NCBI RefSeq assembly: GCF_029867415.1
Contig: NC_081181.1
Span: 75,426,144 to 75,490,143, forward strand
Direction of reading: 5' to 3'
Origin: Vicia villosa
Lineage: Eukaryota > Streptophyta > Magnoliopsida > Fabales > Fabaceae
DNA length: 64,000 bases
Shown: piece after piece, positions 1 through 11,237 of the stretch
Position numbering within the stretch: position 1 is the stretch's first letter
How the letters are laid out: every line of letters begins with the position of its first letter
Notes under the pieces: model-generated
Told to the model about the DNA's origin: nothing
The model's input: the letters and a program-made list of their open reading frames with translations, nothing else
The model's database searches: none
Made by a program: the position numbers and the translations under genes

Positions 1-262
1 GATTTAACTCTGTACCAATTGTGTCAGTACTATTTATCTGTAAATAAATAAATAGCATGTGTGAAGTAATAAACAGTATTTGGCGTTTGCGTAAGAATAA
101 ATTCAACTGCAAGCCAAATTGCTGTATAAGAAAAATTCTAAAAACTAAGTATTTCATATGTCAGGATATTTGTTGAAATAAAAATCCATGATTATATGAG
201 ACTCTTAATTTTCAGATTGGAGTTTTCTTGAAAAATATGTGGGCAAATTTTGGGGTATAACA
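1..262 (-). repeat. Ogre-1 3' LTR (partial, U3 start only)
   Basis: On the minus strand the LTR begins at 262 with TGTTATACCCCAAAATTTGC and runs off the window at base 1. It matches 16335-16596 with about 2 substitutions in 262 bases, so insertion was recent. The rest of this LTR, about 4.4 kb by comparison with the 5' copy, is not in the window. Confidence 0.93.
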
Positions 263-285
263 GTTGCCCCTATTCAATCTTCTTA
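263..285 (-). other. Ogre-1 polypurine tract
   Basis: Immediately inside the 3' LTR the minus strand reads AAGATTGAATAGGGGCAAC. Ogre-2 has AAATAGGGGCATC at the same place. This is the expected second-strand primer site. Confidence 0.8.
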
Positions 286-545
286 AACCTGAAGAGATTG
301 TCTGAAATCTGAAGGTAGAAGATGATTGAATATTTAGATGCCCTGAAAATTTGCACTTACCTTGATCAGAAGAGATGTTGGAAGTTGCATTTGAATGTCG
401 TCTGCGAAATGTTGTTGGCAGATTGGAACATTACCTGAGATGGGCTTTCAGATGCCACCTGGTAAATGTGTTGATGGTTTGTTCATCAGAATGAATCCAT
501 TGATTATATCTTGATGAAGGATTTGAAAGTCTTTGTGTTGACTGT

Positions 546-822
546 TTCGGAACCGTCCAAGGTTACCGCTTGAAGATAATCGTTACGGAACTTGTCCAAA
601 GTTTTTCCGATTTAGATTTTGGAAGTTGATCTTTGTGGAACCGTTTGAGGTATCGCTTTAGATCTGCAATATTAAATCGTTCTGGAACCGTCTGAGGTAT
701 CGCTTTAGATCTGTAATGCTAGATCGTTCTGGAACCGTCTGAGGTATCGCTTTAGATCTGTAATGCTAGATCGTTCTGGAACCGTCTGAGGTATCGCTTT
801 AGATCTGTGATGTCTGTTTTTG
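546..822 (-). repeat. 47-bp tandem repeat in Ogre-1 3' UTR
   Basis: The block TCTGGAACCGTCTGAGG followed by TATCGCTTTAGATCTG recurs with starts at 634, 681, 728 and 775, an exact 47-bp period. Two more degenerate copies lie near 546 and 585. Variable tandem repeats between integrase and the 3' LTR are a known Ogre trait. Confidence 0.9.
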
Positions 823-1927
823 AGTTGGTAAGTGATCAGAATGAATCTTCGGCTTGATTATATCTGAGAGAACTGTTCATGGAATTCAGGTGAACACTGC
901 ATGTGATTGAGAACATCTTTGTTGAAGATATCCGTCTACCTGAAAAATCAAGTTAGTGATATGCAATGTTTATGATGCATGTTAATGTGAGATATCCCCG
1001 GAGGAATATGCATGTGATGTTGTGTATGAATATGCGTATGAATATGCGCATGATGCATGATGTATGAATGTATGAATGTATGAATGTTAATGTGAATGCG
1101 TGTCAAGCTTCTAGTTGGAAAAATAAATTCCCACTAGTCAGCTGGACATGAATGTATTGTGATCGTTGATGATCTTTTGTCTTGTTTGAGTACCCTTGGC
1201 TGGGGAATTTCTTTTGAGAACCCTGGGTATCCTGTTGAAGGATCTTTGACTACTGCTTGGGGAATCAAAGGTAACTAGAAGTTCTGATGTCCTTTCAAAC
1301 GGGAATGAGGAAGATGCATAATCCTCCGATGCACTATCTGACCAAGTCCGGGTGCGGGGATCACACCTTCTGAAGATAGTAATCTGGAACAACCCTGCTG
1401 GGGAATAAGACTTCTTTTGAAGAGAAAATCTTTTTGAGGAATTTACTGAGAAATGCGTTTCCCTTGGGGATTTTCTTCTGATGGGATGATGTCCAGATAA
1501 TTAGGACATTTCCTGAATGCCATTCCTGTTTTTCCTGGTAAACGTCAATCATATTCAAACGCACATGTTCATTCAAAATTATCATTGGGAGGCTTACGTA
1601 TTTAAACAGAAAAAGTGAAAATAGTGATTTTTGAAAAAGCTGCATTGAAAAGAGCCATGATAGGTGGGTTAGCACAGGGAGACAACAATCCTAGAAGTAG
1701 GAAACTGTCAGAAAGTTTTGGAAAATATTTATAGAGATAAATAGCTATGTGAGAACGATCCAGTCAAGTTTCAACTCTGCTATTGCCAATCTGTCTTTGA
1801 GCATCTCATCCCTCACTTGTTGGAAGAAAGTGATTGGACTGATCGGTGTCTTTGAGGTGTTGAATCTTGATGGTGAGTAGGCAGCTGAACGGAACACAGT
1901 TGTATGTTTCATTCCCTAACTTTTGCC
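823..1927 (-). other. Ogre-1 3' UTR, non-coding
   Basis: No supportable gene. It holds an ATG-rich degenerate repeat (950-1095, units such as GTATGAAT). At 1200-1470 there are four GGGGA-containing motifs, which on the element's sense strand read TCCCCAGCAG, TCCCCAGCC, TCCCCAAGCAG and TCCCCAAGG; see the finding on complementarity to the primer-binding site. The predicted ORFs here overlap repeats and have no family resemblance. Confidence 0.6.
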
Positions 1928-2068
1928 TAGGCTGCCCTTTCAGGTTTTCAGCCTACCGGGATAGTATTTGTTTAGTCTCTAATTTTTGCCTGGACCGCCC
2001 TTTCGGGTTTTCAATCCACCGAGACGCTCATTTTTTGCCTAAGTCGCCCTTTCAGGTTTTCAACTTAG
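1928..2068 (-). other. Three GAAA-tetraloop stem-loops after Ogre-1 integrase
   Basis: Three units lie at 1928-1955, 1991-2018 and 2039-2068. On the sense strand each has a 7-8 bp outer stem, an AAAA bulge on the 5' side, and an inner CCC or CCT, GAAA, GGG hairpin. The outer stems differ but pair: TAGGCTG with CAGCCTA, TGGATTG with CGGTCCA, CTAAGTTG with CGACTTAG. Ogre-2 has the same triplet at 42680-42822. Function unknown. Confidence 0.75.
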
Positions 2069-2086
2069 CGAGCTGTTTTTTCTTTT

Positions 2087-5000
2087 TTAAGAGAAGTATT
2101 TTTTGACTATGTCAGCATTCACAGGATGTGGGAAATCCTCGCCATCCATGGTGGTAAGCAACATGGCGCCGCCGGAGAATATTTTCTTGATTATGAATGG
2201 TCCTTCGTAGGTGGGAGTCCATTTGCCTCTGGGATCACCTTGTGGTAAGATGATGCGTTTGACAACCAAGCTACCAGTTTGGTATGCTTGACTTTTGACT
2301 TTTTTGTTGAAGGCTTTGATCATACGCTTTTGGTATAGCTGACCATGACAAATAGCTGCGAGCCTTTTCTCATCAATCAAGTTTATCTGGTCCAACCGTG
2401 TTTGAATCCAATCGTCTTCGTCTAGATTGGCTTCTTTCATAATCCTTAGGGAAGGAATCTGAATTTCAATTGGAAGAACTGCCTCCATACCATAGACTAA
2501 GGAGAATGGAGTTGCCCCTGTCGAAGTACGCGCAGATGTGCGATAACCATGAAGAGCAAAAGGCAACATCTCATGCCAGTCTTTGTAGGTTACTGTCATT
2601 TTTTTGTATGATTTTCTTGATGTTCTTGTTGGCAGCTTCCACCGCGCCGTTCATCTTTGGTCGATATGGAGAGGAATTATGATGCTTGATCTTGAACTGT
2701 GTGCAAAGTTCAGTAATCATTCTGTTGTTTAGATTTGTGCCATTGTCCGTGATAATCCGTTCAGGGATACCGTACCGACAAATGAGATTGCATTTGATGA
2801 ACCGGGCTACCACATTCTTGGTAACAGAAGCAAATGAAGCTGCTTCTACCCACTTTGTGAAGTAGTCAATAGCGACCAGGATAAAGCGATGTCCATTGGT
2901 GGCAGTAGGTTTGATTTCTCCAATCATATCAATACCCCACATTGCAAAAGGCCAAGGAGCCGTCAGGACGCTTAATGGAACTGGAGGTACATGTACTTTG
3001 TCAGCGTATATCTGGAATTTGTGACATGTTCGGGAGTGATGATGGCAGTCTGTTTCCATGGTAGACCAGTAATAACCTACTCTCAGGATCTTTTTAGCCA
3101 TTGTATGTCCACTGGAATGAGTACCGAAGGCACCATTGTGGATTTCTTCCATGATCTGTTCTGCTTCCTTCTTGTTTACACAGCGAAGTAAAGTCGAGTC
3201 ATGGTTGCGTTTGTATAGGGTTCCATTGCTTAGGAAGAATTTGGCAGCAAATCTCCTTAGAAACTTTCTGTCGTTAATGGATGCCCCTTCAGGGTACTCC
3301 TGAGCTTCGAGATATCTTTTTACTTCATGGAACCATGGTTTTTCTTCTGTTCCTTCGGTATTGATCTCATTGCAATAAGATGGTTCATCTTGCCTGTAAA
3401 TGGTGATCATAGGCGCCTCGTTGTCCCACCTGACTTTGAACATGAATGACATGGTAGCTAAAGCATCAGCTAGTTGATTTTCCTCGCGTGGGATGTGTTC
3501 GAAAGTGATTTCCTCGAAGTAAGGAATCAAACTCAACACATATTCTTTGTAAGGAATTAGATTCGGATGCTTCGTGTCCCATTCCCCTTTGACTTGGTAG
3601 ATTACCAAGGCCGAGTCTCCGTAGACTTCCAGGAATTTGATTCTTAGATCGATTGCAGCTTTGAGACCCAGAATACATGCTTCGTATTCGGCTATATTGT
3701 TAGTGCAATTGAAGCATAACCTGGCAGTGAATGGTGTGTAACTTCCTGCGGGGGAAATGATCACAGCTCCGATGCCATTTCCAAGTGCATTAGAAGCTCC
3801 GTCAAAAACCATAGTCCACCGGGATCCTGGCTCGGGTCCCTCTTCTGGTCCTGATTGTTTGTAGTCATTGACTAGCATAATGTCTTCGTCTGGGAAGTCA
3901 AAGTTCACTGCTTGATAATCATCCACTGCTTGATGAGCCAGATGATCAGCTACCACACTTCCTTTGATTGCTTTTTGTGAAGTGTATTGAATGTCATATT
4001 CTGTTAAGATCATTTGCCATCTTGCTATTCTTCCAGAGAGAGCAGGTTTTTCGAACACGTATTTGATGGGATCCATCTTGGAGATTAGGAAAGTGGTGTG
4101 ATTTAGCATGTACTGTCTTAGTCGGCGAGCTGCCCAAGCTAAGGCACAACAAGTTTTTTCGAGTAGTGAGTATCTTGTTTCACAATCGGCAAACTTTTTG
4201 CTAAGATAGTAGATTGCGTGCTCCTTTCGGCCGGATTCGTCATGTTGCCCTAGTACACACCCCATTGAGTCTTCTAACACAGTTAGGTACATTATCAGAG
4301 GTCTGCCTTCCACAGGTGGCAACAAGATTGGAGGTTTTTGGAGATATTCTTTGATTTTGTCAAAGGCTAACTGGCATTTGTCATTCCACCTTTCCACTTG
4401 ATCTTTCTTCAGCAGTTTGAAGATCGGCACACAAGTAGTAGTCATGTGGGCAATAAATCGGGCGATGTAATTTAGACGTCCCAAGAATCCTCTGACTAGT
4501 TTCTCGGTACGAGGTATAGGCATTTCTTGAATGGCTTTAACCTTGGCGGGATCAACCTCAATACCTTTGCTGCTGATGATGAAACCTAAGAGTTTGCCGG
4601 ATCTTACTCCAAAGGTACACTTATTTGGGTTCAGTCGCAACTTGTATTTCTTGAGTCTGTCAAACAACTTGTGTAAATGACCCAAATGTTCTTCCTCGGT
4701 GTTGGATTTTGCAATCATGTCATCGACATACACCTCTATTTCTTGATGAATCATATCATGAAATAGCGCTACCATTGCATGTTGATAGGTCGCTCCTGCA
4801 TTTTTCAGACCGAAGGGCATTACTTTGTAACAAAAGGTTCCCCAGGGTGTTGTGAAAGTTGTTTTTTCCATGTCTTCGGGTGCCATCTTGATTTGATTGT
4901 ACCCTGAGAATCCGTCCATAAAGGAGAATACCTTGCATTGTGCGGTATTGTCAACCAGTACATCGATGTGTGGTAAAGGGAAATCATCTTTGGGGCTTGC

Positions 5001-5559
5001 CCGGTTCAGATCTCTGTAGTCCATGCACATTCTGACTTTCCCGTCTTTTTTAGGTACAGGGACGATGTTAGCTATCCAAGGAGGATAACTTACAACTTTT
5101 AGGAATTCGGCATTGAACTGTTTTTCAACCTCGTCTTTGATCTTTTTTGACATATCAGGCCTACTCCTTCGTAGTTTCTGTTTGACTGGAGTGCTACCTT
5201 CTTTGATTGGCAGGCGATGAACTACGATATCTGTGTCAAGGCCTGGCATATCCTCATAGGACCAGGCGAATATCTCGACGTAGTCTCGCAGCATTTGAAT
5301 CAGTCTTTGCTTGACGCTGTGTTCTAAATCAGCCCCTATTTTGACTTCTTTCTTTTCTTCGTTGCTGCCCAAGTTGATGACCTCAATTGGCTCCTCATGA
5401 GGCTGTATGGCCTTGTTTTCTTGTTCTAGCAGCCTTGCAAGTTCTCTTGGCACTTCACAATCTTCCTCACTTTCGTCCTCAGTTTGGTAGATCGGATTTT
5501 CAAAGTCATGACGGGCAATAGCAGAATCGTTGTTGACTGGATCCAGAGTGTATGTGAAT
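2087..5559 (-). pseudogene. Ogre-1 pol: RT, two RNase H regions, integrase (frameshifted)
   Basis: This is the second coding exon, beginning just after the acceptor CAG at 5562-5560. In order it carries RT with VPKKDGKVRMCMDYRDLN and YVDDMIAKS (about 4.72 kb), a Ty3-type RNase H (VLGQHDESGRKEHAIYYLS), a second archaeal-type RNase H (MVFDGASN, NIAEYEA, EENQLADALATM), and integrase with core residues in GIDMIG, IITDNGT and NGAVEAANK. The integrase zinc finger reads CHKF where Ogre-2 has CHKC, so the last Cys is missing. A run of seven A's near 2595-2605 holds a one-base shift that splits integrase: the upstream frame ends at 2571 and the downstream frame runs to 2087. Ogre-2 is in frame at the same point, so this is damage rather than programmed frameshifting. 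Confidence 0.92.
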
Positions 5560-5819
5560 CTGCAAATTAATTATGTGAGTATGTGTGAAGAAAAAAACAT
5601 AGCTATTAGAAAGCGAAGAAAGAAGGAAAAAGGATCACAAAGTTTAAATATGCAAGCGTCCCATGATTTTATTGAATGCACATGATCATGATATGATAAG
5701 CCCTTATAGAAGGACCGGTGTGCTAAGGCACATGGCTTTTCAAGCTCATGGTTCGATTGTTCAGGAACCACTTTTATCTTTGCACATTATACACAAAGAA
5801 AACAGGAAATGGCATTTAC
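5560..5819 (-). other. Ogre-1 intron between protease and RT
   Basis: The donor GTAAAT starts at 5819 and overlaps the TAA stop of the gag-pro frame (5818-5816). The acceptor TTAATTTGCAG ends at 5560. Removing these 260 bases joins GA to A and keeps the frame through into pol. Ogre elements are known to have an intron here. Ogre-2 has the same arrangement at 38928-39197. Confidence 0.8.
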
Positions 5820-8503
5820 TCCTGGTCAAAGGAGATCACATCCTCAGCTTTCCAGTTGTTCAATCCACTGTTGTGAGCAGGGGGTACCCAGCTGTTCCAG
5901 TTGCAGTTGTCTTTTTCATCTTCCACAGCATTGATTTCATTAGTGGGAAAATGAGCCGGTGTTCCTTCGGGATAAGTGATATACTCTGCTGGATACGAGA
6001 GCCCAGGCTGAGATATCTCTGTTGGCTGAGCGAGATGCTCGATAAGGCCGTCCCATGCAGTCGGGATGATGTTTTGAATAGAGACTTGTGCATCTTGATG
6101 AGGAGTGTATGCTGACAGAAAGCAAGCCTCGCTATTTGATATTTCTCTGGCTTCTTCGAAAGCGAAATTGTCATCGTAATGTTCATCCCATCCAGTTGGG
6201 ACAATGTCCTTCATAGCAATTTGTGAGCTTGGAGGAGCGGAATATTTCACCATATAGTCATATTTGCCGCTGGGTTCTCCTAGCGTGTCCCATACTTCTT
6301 TTGGTGGATTTTGATATTGCTCAGTGACAGGACTTGTGAAACTTTCGTCATTTCCAATTTGATCACCCCATCCAGTCGGGGTAAGGTCATCCATAGCAAT
6401 ATAAGAATTTTGAGGTGTGGCATACTGATAATTATACCCGCCATTTGGTTCTTGAATAGCATCCCACATTCCCATGGAAATGGGTGGAATTTCATCTGGA
6501 TACGGCTGAATGATATGGTTCATGAACACTCCTTCATCTTCAATAGCGTTTACTTCTTGGCTGACGAAGTGTGACATCAATCCTTCAGAACGAGGACCTT
6601 GATCATTCTTTTGATTTTCACTATCATAGCCCAGGCCTAGCTTGTCAGATTTGTAGGGTATATCGGGAAGCTGTCCCCATACTGTGCAATCACCCTGTTC
6701 AATCATGGCTTTGGCATCTTTGAGAGAAGCCATAGTTGTAGTTGGAGTAGCAGGAATATGCTTGGTGGTAGAGACATCTGGGGAGACCACCTCAAATGAT
6801 TGGCATGGAGTTTCGATGAATTCGTCCTCCAACTCAACATATTTGGAATTGCTTAGGTGACTAACCACATATTCCTCTTCGCCATAGACTGTGACAATCT
6901 TTCCTTTTACTGGATATTTTAACTTCTGATGCAGGGTAGAAGTTACAGCGTTTGCCCCATGTATCCAAGGGCGTCCAAGTAAACAGGAGTAGGCTGGGTG
7001 AATTTCCATTACGTAAAAGATAGAATCAAAGATCTGAGAACCCACTCTGATTGGGAGATTCACTTTTCCGTATACCGTTCTGGTTGACCCGTCAAAGGCT
7101 CTTACCACAACATCACTTGGTTGTAACACAATTCCTTCGAAGTCAAGCTTTTCTAGTACTGTTTTCGGTAACACGTTCAGAGAAGAACCGTTATCTACTA
7201 GCACATGAGATAGAGTGGTGCCATTACATTCAATGGAGATATGTAAGGCTTTGTTGTGATTTTTTCCAGCAGGGGTTAAATCCACATCGGAGAAACCGAG
7301 ACCATTGCTTACGGTTAGATTGGCAACACAATTCTCAAATTGGTCGACTGAGATCTCTTGAGGCACATGCGCAGCTTTCAGGAACTTCATCAGAGCTTTG
7401 GCATGAGCTTCTGAATATTTTAGCAGAGATAGCATTGAGATTTTTGAAGCGGTGTGCCCCAGTTGCTCAACAATATTGTAATCACTCTTGCAGATGATTT
7501 TCAATATTTCCTCCATTTCTTGCTTTGATGGATCCTCAGCAGTGATCTCCACCGGGGTTTGAATTTGTTCAACTTGTGGCTCTTTGCCTCGAGCGTTGAT
7601 ATTTTGATTAGGAACTGGGACTCGGACTGGACCAGCATCAACATTTGGAGAAATTTCTGGTGAAAAGACTCTTCCACTTCTCGTGATCTTGCTGGTACCC
7701 ACAATATTACTCACAGTTGGAGTAGTTAACTTTGCGGTCTCTTCAGTCGAGGTACTCTGCTTAACTCCATGAACGTAAACATTAGCGTCGTATCCCCATG
7801 GGACAGCTTTGTCTGAGGAGTATGGAAATGGAGTTGGACTAGCAATGACTACTGATGCCAATTTGAGTGTAGCAGAAATTTTGAATGGAGCCTTGGCAGA
7901 GATTTTGAATGGTAAGCTGGAGATCACTGAGGCATCTTCTATTTTTATCCCGTTTGCAAAGACTTCGCAAAGCACGTCCATAGAAGGGAGCCTCTCAAGC
8001 ATAATGATACGGCGATCCATCCATTTTTGAATCCCCATCCTCAGATTTTCACAACCATTGGGCAGGCATGAGCAATAAAAGCATTCGGGGTCACATCCTG
8101 GGAAGTAACCAGCTCGGATTAGCTTTCCTTTGACTTCGCAGAGCGGAGTTGATAATTTGTTCACATCATAGATGTAAACAGTGTCCAGGATAGCATTAAC
8201 AGTTTTGTCATGCTTTGGCATAGGTGCAGTGATGACATTTGGAGTTTCTGGAGGATCGAACTCAATTTCACCAGCATCTATCATATCTTGTATTTTATTT
8301 TTCAGGGCCCAGCAGTGATCTGCGTCATGTCCTGGACAGTTTGAGTGATAGGCACATGTCGCATCAGGGCGATAATTCGGAGAGGAAGTGTTGACATTCT
8401 TTGGAGGACCTCTTAAGGTGATCAGATCTGCTTTTAGCAAGTGCTGCAATGCCTGAGAGATTGGCATGTTGATTTTGGTGAAATTTCTTCTTGGTGCATC
8501 TGG
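5820..8503 (-). CDS. Ogre-1 gag C-terminus and aspartic protease
   Basis: An open frame follows the TGA at 8506-8504. Near its N-terminus is a knuckle-like stretch, CAYHSNCPGHDADHCWALK, then a Cys-rich patch (CDPECFYCSCLPNGC). The retropepsin-like domain has VLVDNGSSLNVL near residue 425 and LGRPWIH further on. The active-site triplet reads DNG where Ogre-2 reads DTG. After LGLGY the last roughly 230 residues hold three related blocks ending in PTGWGDQ, PTGWDEH and PTAWDGL, which Ogre-2 lacks. The frame ends at 5816 in a TAA that is part of the intron donor. In Ogre-2 the corresponding region is one frame with gag, so it is probably translated as gag-pro. Confidence 0.85.
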
Positions 8504-9594
8504 TCAATGCGTATATTTTGGCTGTTGATCTTTTTGAGGTGCAGATGCGGAGATCAGAACTGCCCCTACAGATTGATGCTGCTCACTTTTGTGACTTTTC
8601 TGAATTTGTGTTGCATTGACCTCATTTCTCCCGCTGATGGGCCTTTTTGTAGTACCAGAGGAGGTACCTATTTGAATTTTTCCATTTTGAATGCCACTTT
8701 CGACACGTTCTCCGGTCAGTATCAGGTCAGTGAAACCTGATGATGAGCTTCCCAGCAAATGGCTATAGAAAGGGCCAGTTAAAGTGCCCAGGAACATGTC
8801 AACTAGTTCGCGATCAGATAAGGGTGGTTGAACCCTTCCAGCCATATCTCTCCACTTTTGTGCATATCCTTTGAAACTTTCTTTTGGTCCCATAGACATG
8901 CCCCTTAGTTGAGTACGGGTTGGTGCAAGATCAGCATTGTATTGGTACTGTTTGTAAAAAGCAGCAGCTAATTCTTCCCAAGTATGAACCTTGGTATTTT
9001 CCAGCTGGTAATACCATTCAAGTTGTGTACCCGACAGACTTTCTTGGAAGAAGTGAATCCACAATTTGTTATCTGTTGTATGAGGTTGTATCTTCCTCAC
9101 ATAGGATCTCAGATGTAATTTCGGGCAGGAAACTCCATCATATTTTGCAAAGACTGGAACTTTGAATTTTGGAGGGATAACAACATCCGAGATGAGCCCT
9201 AGATCATTGAAATCTAAGCCAGGTATTTTTTGTATCTCCATAGCTTTCATACGGTCTTCCAGCTGTTGGTATTTTTCATCATCCGGTTCGTCCCCAGAAT
9301 GATCATTTTCTTCATTTGAAGAGAGAGAGGGTTTAGCAGAACCCTGGTTGCTTTGATTGTCTCCTTGTTTATCATCACCGACTATCTCAGGGATCGGTGG
9401 CTTTTTGAATTTTTTTTGACTGGAATTTTGATCTTTCTTCTCAGGTGACTCACGCCTACAGATCCTTTGGGCTTCTTTTTCTTCTTGATTATCAGGGCTT
9501 TCAGTTCTTCTTGCCCCTTTGCCAGTTCCAGAATTGCCACTTGGACTTGGGCATTCTGTGCTTCGAGATTCTTGATGCTTGCCTCGGATTCCAT
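8504..9594 (-). pseudogene. Ogre-1 gag N-terminal and capsid region (frameshifted)
   Basis: The likely start is the ATG of MESEASIKNLEAQ (about 9594), which opens a coiled-coil-like stretch similar in position to MEGLEQENRK in Ogre-2. That frame is lost near 9.40-9.48 kb and the rest continues in another frame: VVIPPKFKVPVFAKYDG, then a capsid-like region with WYYQLENTKVHTWEELAAAF and ESFKGYAQKWRDMA. The second frame ends in TGA at 8506-8504 and is in phase with the protease ORF. One frameshift and one stop therefore break gag. A ProQ-type or retrotrans_gag-like domain call would need a profile search. Confidence 0.82.
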
Positions 9595-9654
9595 CTCTTC
9601 TGACTGAAATAAACAGCGAGGAGATGAGAAATCCGTCATGTGAACCTGTTATGA

Positions 9655-9775
9655 AATGTGTATGACTGGATGCCATGTGTATGCAATGTATGAAATGCAA
9701 ATGCAATGTATATGAATGCAATGTATGAAATGTATATGCAATGCATGAAGTGAAATGTGTGTGCAATGTTTCAAG
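9655..9775 (-). repeat. Degenerate ATGCAATGTATGAAATG repeat
   Basis: The spacer between ORF1 and gag is built of short variants of ATGCAATG and TATGAAATG. It is low-complexity sequence that gives an artificial N-terminal extension to the gag ORF. The rest of 9595-9893 shows nothing else. Confidence 0.65.
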
Positions 9776-9893
9776 GATCTTAGAGTTTAGATTTGTTAAA
9801 GAAGAAACAAACGTTAGTTAATCAATTTATTTCTCTTTTTTTTGCTTCTTTTTTTCTTTGCCTCATTAAGACAGAAATAAAATAAATGATCCT

Positions 9894-11237
9894 TCAGGTC
9901 TCCCGTGGACACTTTCTCTTTGCCCCCAGGAATGTGTTGATCTGCCGTTCTTCTTGAAGCTGTCCGGTGAGCTCCAATATCCTTCTCTCATAGTCTTGAC
10001 AGTATGATTTGAAGGTGTCTCTTTCCTCTTTGAGTTGAACCCAAGATTTTTGCAACTCTTCTAGGTCAGTTGGCATGTCCGGGTGTAGAATAACTTGAGG
10101 TTCATATCCTTCGACCTTTGGTTCAATAGTCACAGGTAGAACAGCAGGATATGGCATAAGGAGTTTCTGAGCATGAGTGCGGACCCATCTGAGGTAGGGT
10201 TCCATAGGAATAGAATTCCATTGCCCCAGAGTTTTGCTTTCTATTCTATAGACACTGCCCCATGCATGTATGAACCTTCGTCGGTGTCTATGAGAATCAT
10301 TCTCGTAATCAAACACAATGCCATGGATAATCATGTCACGAGGACCGTTGCTCCTTGTATATCCGAATTGGCGTAGAGCTAAAGAGGGATTGTAAGTGAT
10401 GCCTCCTTTGATGCCAAGGAGTGGCACATTAGGGTATTCCCCACAATGATCAATGATAGTAATGTCTCTTTGAAAGAAGTTGTTCCACCGGATATCTGAA
10501 TGAGACAAAGACATAATCCTGCGAGACCAATGCATTCTTTGTTCATTTCTTAACACTGATCGGGGAAGATGAAATGTAAACCACCTAGCCAGTAGTGGTA
10601 TACAGCACATGAGAGTTCCTCGTTTCTTTATGGTACGAGTGTGTAGAGAATGTAGAATGTCTCCCAGCAAAGTTGGTACCGGGTTACGGATTAGGAAAAG
10701 GTTGATGATGTGTACACTTATGAACTGGTCGGGATTTGGGAATAAAACCAACCCATAGATCAAAAGTGCCATAACTTCCTCAAAAGCTGGATAACTTTTG
10801 TTTTCTAGCAGTAGTCGAGCCTTTTCCAACAAGAACTTGGCAAGCAAACCCTTAACTCCACTCTTTGTTTCCCAATTGGACTCGATTTCTGATTTTCGCA
10901 GATGTAAAGCAGCAGCAATGACTTCAGGCTTTGGAATCCTTTCTAAACCAGTGAAAGGTAATTGATTTCGAACAGGCAATCCCATTAGTTCAGAGAATTC
11001 TTCCAAAGTGGGTACCAACTGGTAATCAGGAAAGGTAAAGCAATGATGTTCAGGGTCAAAGAACTGGAACAGGACCCGTATCATGTCTTCTTCAAATTTT
11101 GAGGTAACCAAATGGAGTAGGTGACCATGCTTTTCAGTGATTTGAACATTCCTGGGGAATTTTGATACCAAGTCTTTTAGTTCAGATGGTACCGTTGAGA
11201 TGTTGATTCGGATGTAATCTTTGGTGGCGGGAGCCAT
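9894..11237 (-). CDS. Ogre-1 ORF1 protein
   Basis: The start is set at the ATG of MAPATKDYIRIN (11237), because the longer frame upstream is spliced-leader-like sequence and Ogre-2 ORF1 starts in the equivalent place. It encodes 447 residues. Recognisable blocks shared with Ogre-2 ORF1 are HHCFTFPDYQLVPTLEE, LLIYGLVLFPNPDQF, PVPTLLGDILHSLH, GEYPNVPLLGIKGGITYNP and a C-terminal coiled coil (residues about 385-440, ending KRKCPRET). I recall this family being labelled DUF7745 or plant-mobile-domain-like; its function is not known. It is intact, unlike gag and pol of the same element. It sits between the leader and gag, as in described Ogres. Confidence 0.9.
   Translation of the reverse strand: MAPATKDYIRINISTVPSELKDLVSKFPRNVQITEKHGHLLHLVTSKFEEDMIRVLFQFFDPEHHCFTFPDYQLVPTLEEFSELMGLPVRNQLPFTGLERIPKPEVIAAALHLRKSEIESNWETKSGVKGLLAKFLLEKARLLLENKSYPAFEEVMALLIYGLVLFPNPDQFISVHIINLFLIRNPVPTLLGDILHSLHTRTIKKRGTLMCCIPLLARWFTFHLPRSVLRNEQRMHWSRRIMSLSHSDIRWNNFFQRDITIIDHCGEYPNVPLLGIKGGITYNPSLALRQFGYTRSNGPRDMIIHGIVFDYENDSHRHRRRFIHAWGSVYRIESKTLGQWNSIPMEPYLRWVRTHAQKLLMPYPAVLPVTIEPKVEGYEPQVILHPDMPTDLEELQKSWVQLKEERDTFKSYCQDYERRILELTGQLQEERQINTFLGAKRKCPRET

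Noticed and set aside
2571..2605. Programmed frameshift in the A7 run of Ogre-1 integrase
   Set aside because: It lies inside integrase, and Ogre-2 is in frame at the same position; a one-base indel is simpler.
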